Position numbers and translations under genes: made by a program. Positions 61,231 through 64,000 of a DNA stretch of 64,000 nucleotides are shown here, one piece after another. The notes beneath the pieces are model-generated. The model was not told the origin of the DNA. It worked only from the letters and a program-made list of their open reading frames with translations, and made no database searches. Positions within the stretch are counted from its first letter, which is position 1. Every line of letters starts with the position of its first letter. The stretch spans positions 992,001-1,056,000 of the forward strand of contig NZ_JACHWS010000001.1 in NCBI RefSeq assembly GCF_014191505.1. The letters run 5' to 3'. This DNA is from Hoyosella altamirensis (GTDB taxonomy: Bacteria > Actinomycetota > Actinomycetes > Mycobacteriales > Mycobacteriaceae).

Positions 61231-63618
61231 ATGCAGTCGGGACAGGTACCGGCGCCGGACCCTGAAGACTGGGATCATCCGGCGAGACCGTCTTGGCCTG
61301 CGCCTCCTCCGCCCACTGCTCCGTGGCCGCGACTGCCGTGGCTTCTGCTCGCATTGTGTGTGGTCGCGGTCGTCGTGAGCGCAGGCGCGATTGTGGTCGT
61401 GCGCGACGGTCTCGGAAGCGGGACGGACGAGTATGCTGCAGCGCAGCTGCGCGGCACCTACTCGGCGGAGCCTACGCGGGCTTGGACGGTGCGGTCGGAC
61501 GACCTCGAACCCGGGGTGACCTTCGGCGGACTGGGGATGATGACTGGCCCCGAGGTGCGCGATCTCGGTGGAACGCTGCTCGTCTCACTGCAAGATCCCG
61601 AGTTCCGCTCCAACGCCTTAGTGGCGATCGACGCGGCCACTGGCGCTGTTCGGTGGCGCGTCGATGATGTCAGCTTTCTGGTGCAGGAGTGCGCGACCAC
61701 ATCGATCGACGGACTAGTTCCGTGCGTCGCGCCAGCGCGGGCGCCCGGGGAGGGGCCGGACGTATCGGAGGTTCGATTCTATCGCTTGTCTGACGGGCAA
61801 GTCGTGCGCGCCCAGCGTGTTCCGGACGCGCGATACGTGGACGTCTACGACGCCGCCGTATTCGTCGCTGGTTCGACGACAGAGACGATGTGGATCGCGA
61901 AGGGGGAGGTCGCTGATGTCACCGAAGACTGGCGGCAAGAGTTTCGGATGGGAAAGTGTCGCCCAGGCGGTGGCAGTGGTTTCACGGTAGCGGGGGGAAT
62001 CGCCTGGTATTGGGGTGGGCATCACGGAGTATCGGTGGAGGTTGAGAGTGAGGCAGCGCTGTCCGTGGCGCCGCTCGACGATCCGTATCTCTACCCGCAC
62101 CAGGGAATCATTGGGACCGAATGTCATTGGGATCAGGGGATCTTCGATCCGCGCATGCACACCGTCGCGAGTACCGGTGGCCACACGAACATCGTGTTCG
62201 GCCCAGGGCAGCGGCCTGCGTCCGTTCTTGTGCCGGACCCCGCTGGTGGTGGCCCGTTGGTACTCGGCCATGACGCTTACGAGTTCGCGACCGGTGAGCT
62301 GGTCTGGTCGGTAGACGGCAGCGTCACACTGCACACCATCGTCGGTGATGTCGTGCTGGGAAGCCCGGACTCAGTCGGGATCGCCGATCACATGTTTGGC
62401 TACTCACTCCGCACTGGGGAGCTGTTGTGGCGCGCGGGCGTCTCACGCCTCTTCGTGCCGGTCGCGTCCGATGGTGAACGCGTCATCGGTTATGAGCCGA
62501 CCAGCGCCTCGACGGGCATCTACTCGGCGTACAACTTGCGGACCGGTGTGCAGGAGTGGCAGACGCGGAGCGTCGAAGGATGGGCAGTTCTCAAGCCAGC
62601 GGGCATGGGTTTCGTCATCGTGAACGAGCACGAACTCGTGTTTTATCCGCCAACGGGCGGGCCCGCGCGTCCGCCCCAGAACGCTGGAGTCGGGCTGGAA
62701 GAGCGAGCCTCCAGCTCGCAGCCCGACCAGCTGGTGGTCACGCGATGCGACCAGGCGCCAGAGATGAGCCCGCTCGACTTCCGCACCAACGGCAATGAGC
62801 TGATCGTCACGATGCGAATCGTTTCGGCGTGCGGTGGCGGCGACATTGTGTCGACGGATGCGCTGCGGGTGTCAGTGTTTGATGAGGGCGCAGCGGTGGC
62901 GTCTGGGGTGTTCGACTTGTCCGCTGCACCACTGTTCCTGCCGCCGAGCGAGGGGTCATCGGGCGCCGACGGATCAGCGTCGAACGGAGCCGTTACCAGA
63001 GAGTTCGCCTTCCCTATTCGGTCGTTCTGGCGGCTGCCGATCATGGTTGGTGAATCCACTGGTGTTGATTCGTCGCGAGCCACGTTCAGGCAGTCCGTCG
63101 AGTGTCTCGATGAGGGGACGAGTCACGGTCCAGTGTCCGGCGAAGTGACGACGGAAACCACCGGCGACGCGCTGAAGTTGTCAGCCGCTCGCGCTGCGGA
63201 GCCACCCGGCATCGACAGCGAACAAGCTGCGATCGATGCGTTGCGAGCGCTGGCCAACGCGGACCGGCCATTCGTCGCGGAGAGTCTGGAAGGGAAATGG
63301 GTGCCGCAGGTTTCCTCGAAGCGGTACGGGCTCGACGCCACCGATATCGACGGCACGATGGTGCATTGGAGCCCACAGGAGATACTCCGGCAGCACCTTG
63401 AACTGCGCATCCTGTACCCCGAGGTGCGGCTTCTGTACACCGACGAGTGGCCGGTGTTCGACCTCAAAGGATGGTGGGTGACGGTCGCCGGGCTCACATT
63501 CGAGGACTCCGGACCAGCGATCGGATGGTGTCACGATCGCGGCATCGAAATGGAACATTGCTACGCCAAACTGATCAGCGCACACCGCGGATCCGCTGGC
63601 ACCACGCGTTATCGCTGA
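61231..63618 (+). CDS. Membrane-anchored PQQ-like beta-propeller protein
   Basis: 795 aa protein: a Pro-rich cytoplasmic start, one transmembrane helix (WLLLALCVVAVVVSAGAIVVV, ~residues 35-55), then an extracellular beta-propeller with repeats such as AIDAATGAVRWRVDD, YEFATGELVWSVDG, YSLRTGELLWRAG and YNLRTGVQEWQTR. The last ~200 residues form a separate domain after a Ser/Gly linker. Function is unknown. It resembles the propeller lipoprotein at 32012 in repeat type only. Confidence 0.72.
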   Translation: MQSGQVPAPDPEDWDHPARPSWPAPPPPTAPWPRLPWLLLALCVVAVVVSAGAIVVVRDGLGSGTDEYAAAQLRGTYSAEPTRAWTVRSDDLEPGVTFGGLGMMTGPEVRDLGGTLLVSLQDPEFRSNALVAIDAATGAVRWRVDDVSFLVQECATTSIDGLVPCVAPARAPGEGPDVSEVRFYRLSDGQVVRAQRVPDARYVDVYDAAVFVAGSTTETMWIAKGEVADVTEDWRQEFRMGKCRPGGGSGFTVAGGIAWYWGGHHGVSVEVESEAALSVAPLDDPYLYPHQGIIGTECHWDQGIFDPRMHTVASTGGHTNIVFGPGQRPASVLVPDPAGGGPLVLGHDAYEFATGELVWSVDGSVTLHTIVGDVVLGSPDSVGIADHMFGYSLRTGELLWRAGVSRLFVPVASDGERVIGYEPTSASTGIYSAYNLRTGVQEWQTRSVEGWAVLKPAGMGFVIVNEHELVFYPPTGGPARPPQNAGVGLEERASSSQPDQLVVTRCDQAPEMSPLDFRTNGNELIVTMRIVSACGGGDIVSTDALRVSVFDEGAAVASGVFDLSAAPLFLPPSEGSSGADGSASNGAVTREFAFPIRSFWRLPIMVGESTGVDSSRATFRQSVECLDEGTSHGPVSGEVTTETTGDALKLSAARAAEPPGIDSEQAAIDALRALANADRPFVAESLEGKWVPQVSSKRYGLDATDIDGTMVHWSPQEILRQHLELRILYPEVRLLYTDEWPVFDLKGWWVTVAGLTFEDSGPAIGWCHDRGIEMEHCYAKLISAHRGSAGTTRYR

Positions 63619-63641
63619 CAAGGCCGAAAGAGGGCTGAGGA

Positions 63642-64000
63642 ATGGCTTCGCGTTACGTTCCCGCGTCGCAGCCGAGTGGAGCGACCGCGATCGCTGCGGC
63701 GGTGCTGGCGATACTCGGTGGGGGAGTCGCAGCGCTCGGCGTGGGAGCGTTCCTCGACCTCGTTGCGGATATCGGTTTGGAAGCAGCTCTGGCAATCTCA
63801 GGTTTCGGCCTTGCCGGGCTTGACTGGTGGCAAGCGACGGTTGTCGTCGGACAGGTGTCCAATGTGCTCACCGCTGTACTCCTGCTGGTAGGCGCAGCCG
63901 CGCTGCTTCAGAAGAAGCGCTCCGGCCGGACGATGATCATCTACGGGTGCGTTGTTGTGCTCGTCAACCATGCCGTCACTCTTTGGGCTTCGTTTCAGCT
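63642..64000 (+). CDS. Partial membrane protein, runs off the window
   Basis: The first ~119 codons of a protein starting MASRYVPASQPSGATAIAAA. It has three hydrophobic segments: AAAVLAILGGGVAALGVGAF, NVLTAVLLLVGAAALL and MIIYGCVVVLVNHAVTLW. It follows the beta-propeller gene by 23 bases and may be co-transcribed. The end lies beyond 64000. No family is assigned. Confidence 0.6.
   Translation, partial: MASRYVPASQPSGATAIAAAVLAILGGGVAALGVGAFLDLVADIGLEAALAISGFGLAGLDWWQATVVVGQVSNVLTAVLLLVGAAALLQKKRSGRTMIIYGCVVVLVNHAVTLWASFQ

Noticed and set aside
1..64000. tRNA, rRNA or CRISPR loci
   Set aside because: No cloverleaf with CCA-type end, ribosomal sequence or regularly spaced repeats was recognised by eye; a covariance-model scan would be decisive.

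Overview
The window looks like a chromosome segment of a mycolic-acid-lineage actinobacterium (Mycobacteriales/Corynebacteriales; the Rhodococcus-Hoyosella-Dietzia neighbourhood fits, but the genus cannot be fixed from the sequence alone). Pointers are the high GC, many GTG starts and 4-base ATGA/GTGA overlaps, a mycothiol-dependent maleylpyruvate-isomerase-like enzyme, DUF2993 (LmeA-like), DUF3159 and DUF2252 proteins, an FprB-type ferredoxin reductase, two P450s and many TetR regulators. No rRNA, tRNA or CRISPR array was recognised.

Region 1 (57-7680, resuming at 26955-27074) is a DeoR regulator facing a tightly coupled operon for an unidentified sugar, polyol or sugar acid: an MFS transporter fused to a HAD phosphatase, two FGGY kinases, a histidine phosphatase and a D-isomer 2-hydroxyacid dehydrogenase. 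The dehydrogenase is cut in two by the mobile DNA.

Region 2 (7681-26945, 19,265 bp) is a two-level nested transposon. The outer element is Tn552-like: imperfect ~49-bp ends starting TGTG, a 9-bp target repeat CACCTCGCA, a resolvase, a DDE transposase, an ATPase, and a cadD-cmtR cadmium-resistance cargo. A 15,090-bp Tn402/Tn5053-like transposon (8896-23985; 25-bp ends starting TGTCA, target repeat GAGAG, tniA-tniB-tniQ-tniR) sits just upstream of the outer resolvase gene, among repeats that look like its res site. The inner cargo is metabolic: lutABC (lactate oxidation), a lactate permease, a GntR/FadR-type regulator with two TGGTCnGACCA operators, and pyruvate carboxylase. Together these form a portable growth-on-lactate module.

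Region 3 (27058-43383) is ordinary chromosome: a DinB-like enzyme, a cupin/MarR pair around a perfect palindrome, DUF3159/TetR, DUF2252, lipoproteins, a P450/TetR pair, Nudix, VOC, a DUF559 protein, a HEPN-MNT toxin-antitoxin pair, and a TetR-SDR-ABC exporter operon.

Region 4 (43461-53167) is a seven-gene operon: extradiol dioxygenase, FAH-family hydrolase, FAD monooxygenase, acyl-CoA ligase, acyltransferase, P450 and ferredoxin reductase. It diverges from a TetR gene across palindromic operators and probably degrades a hydrophobic aromatic compound.

Region 5 (53212-64000) holds a frameshifted HTH-nSTAND-WD40 gene, an orphan LuxR-type HTH protein, a response regulator with a sensor kinase and a kinase-like membrane partner, a tyrosine-rich exported peptide, a membrane-anchored beta-propeller protein and a partial membrane protein.
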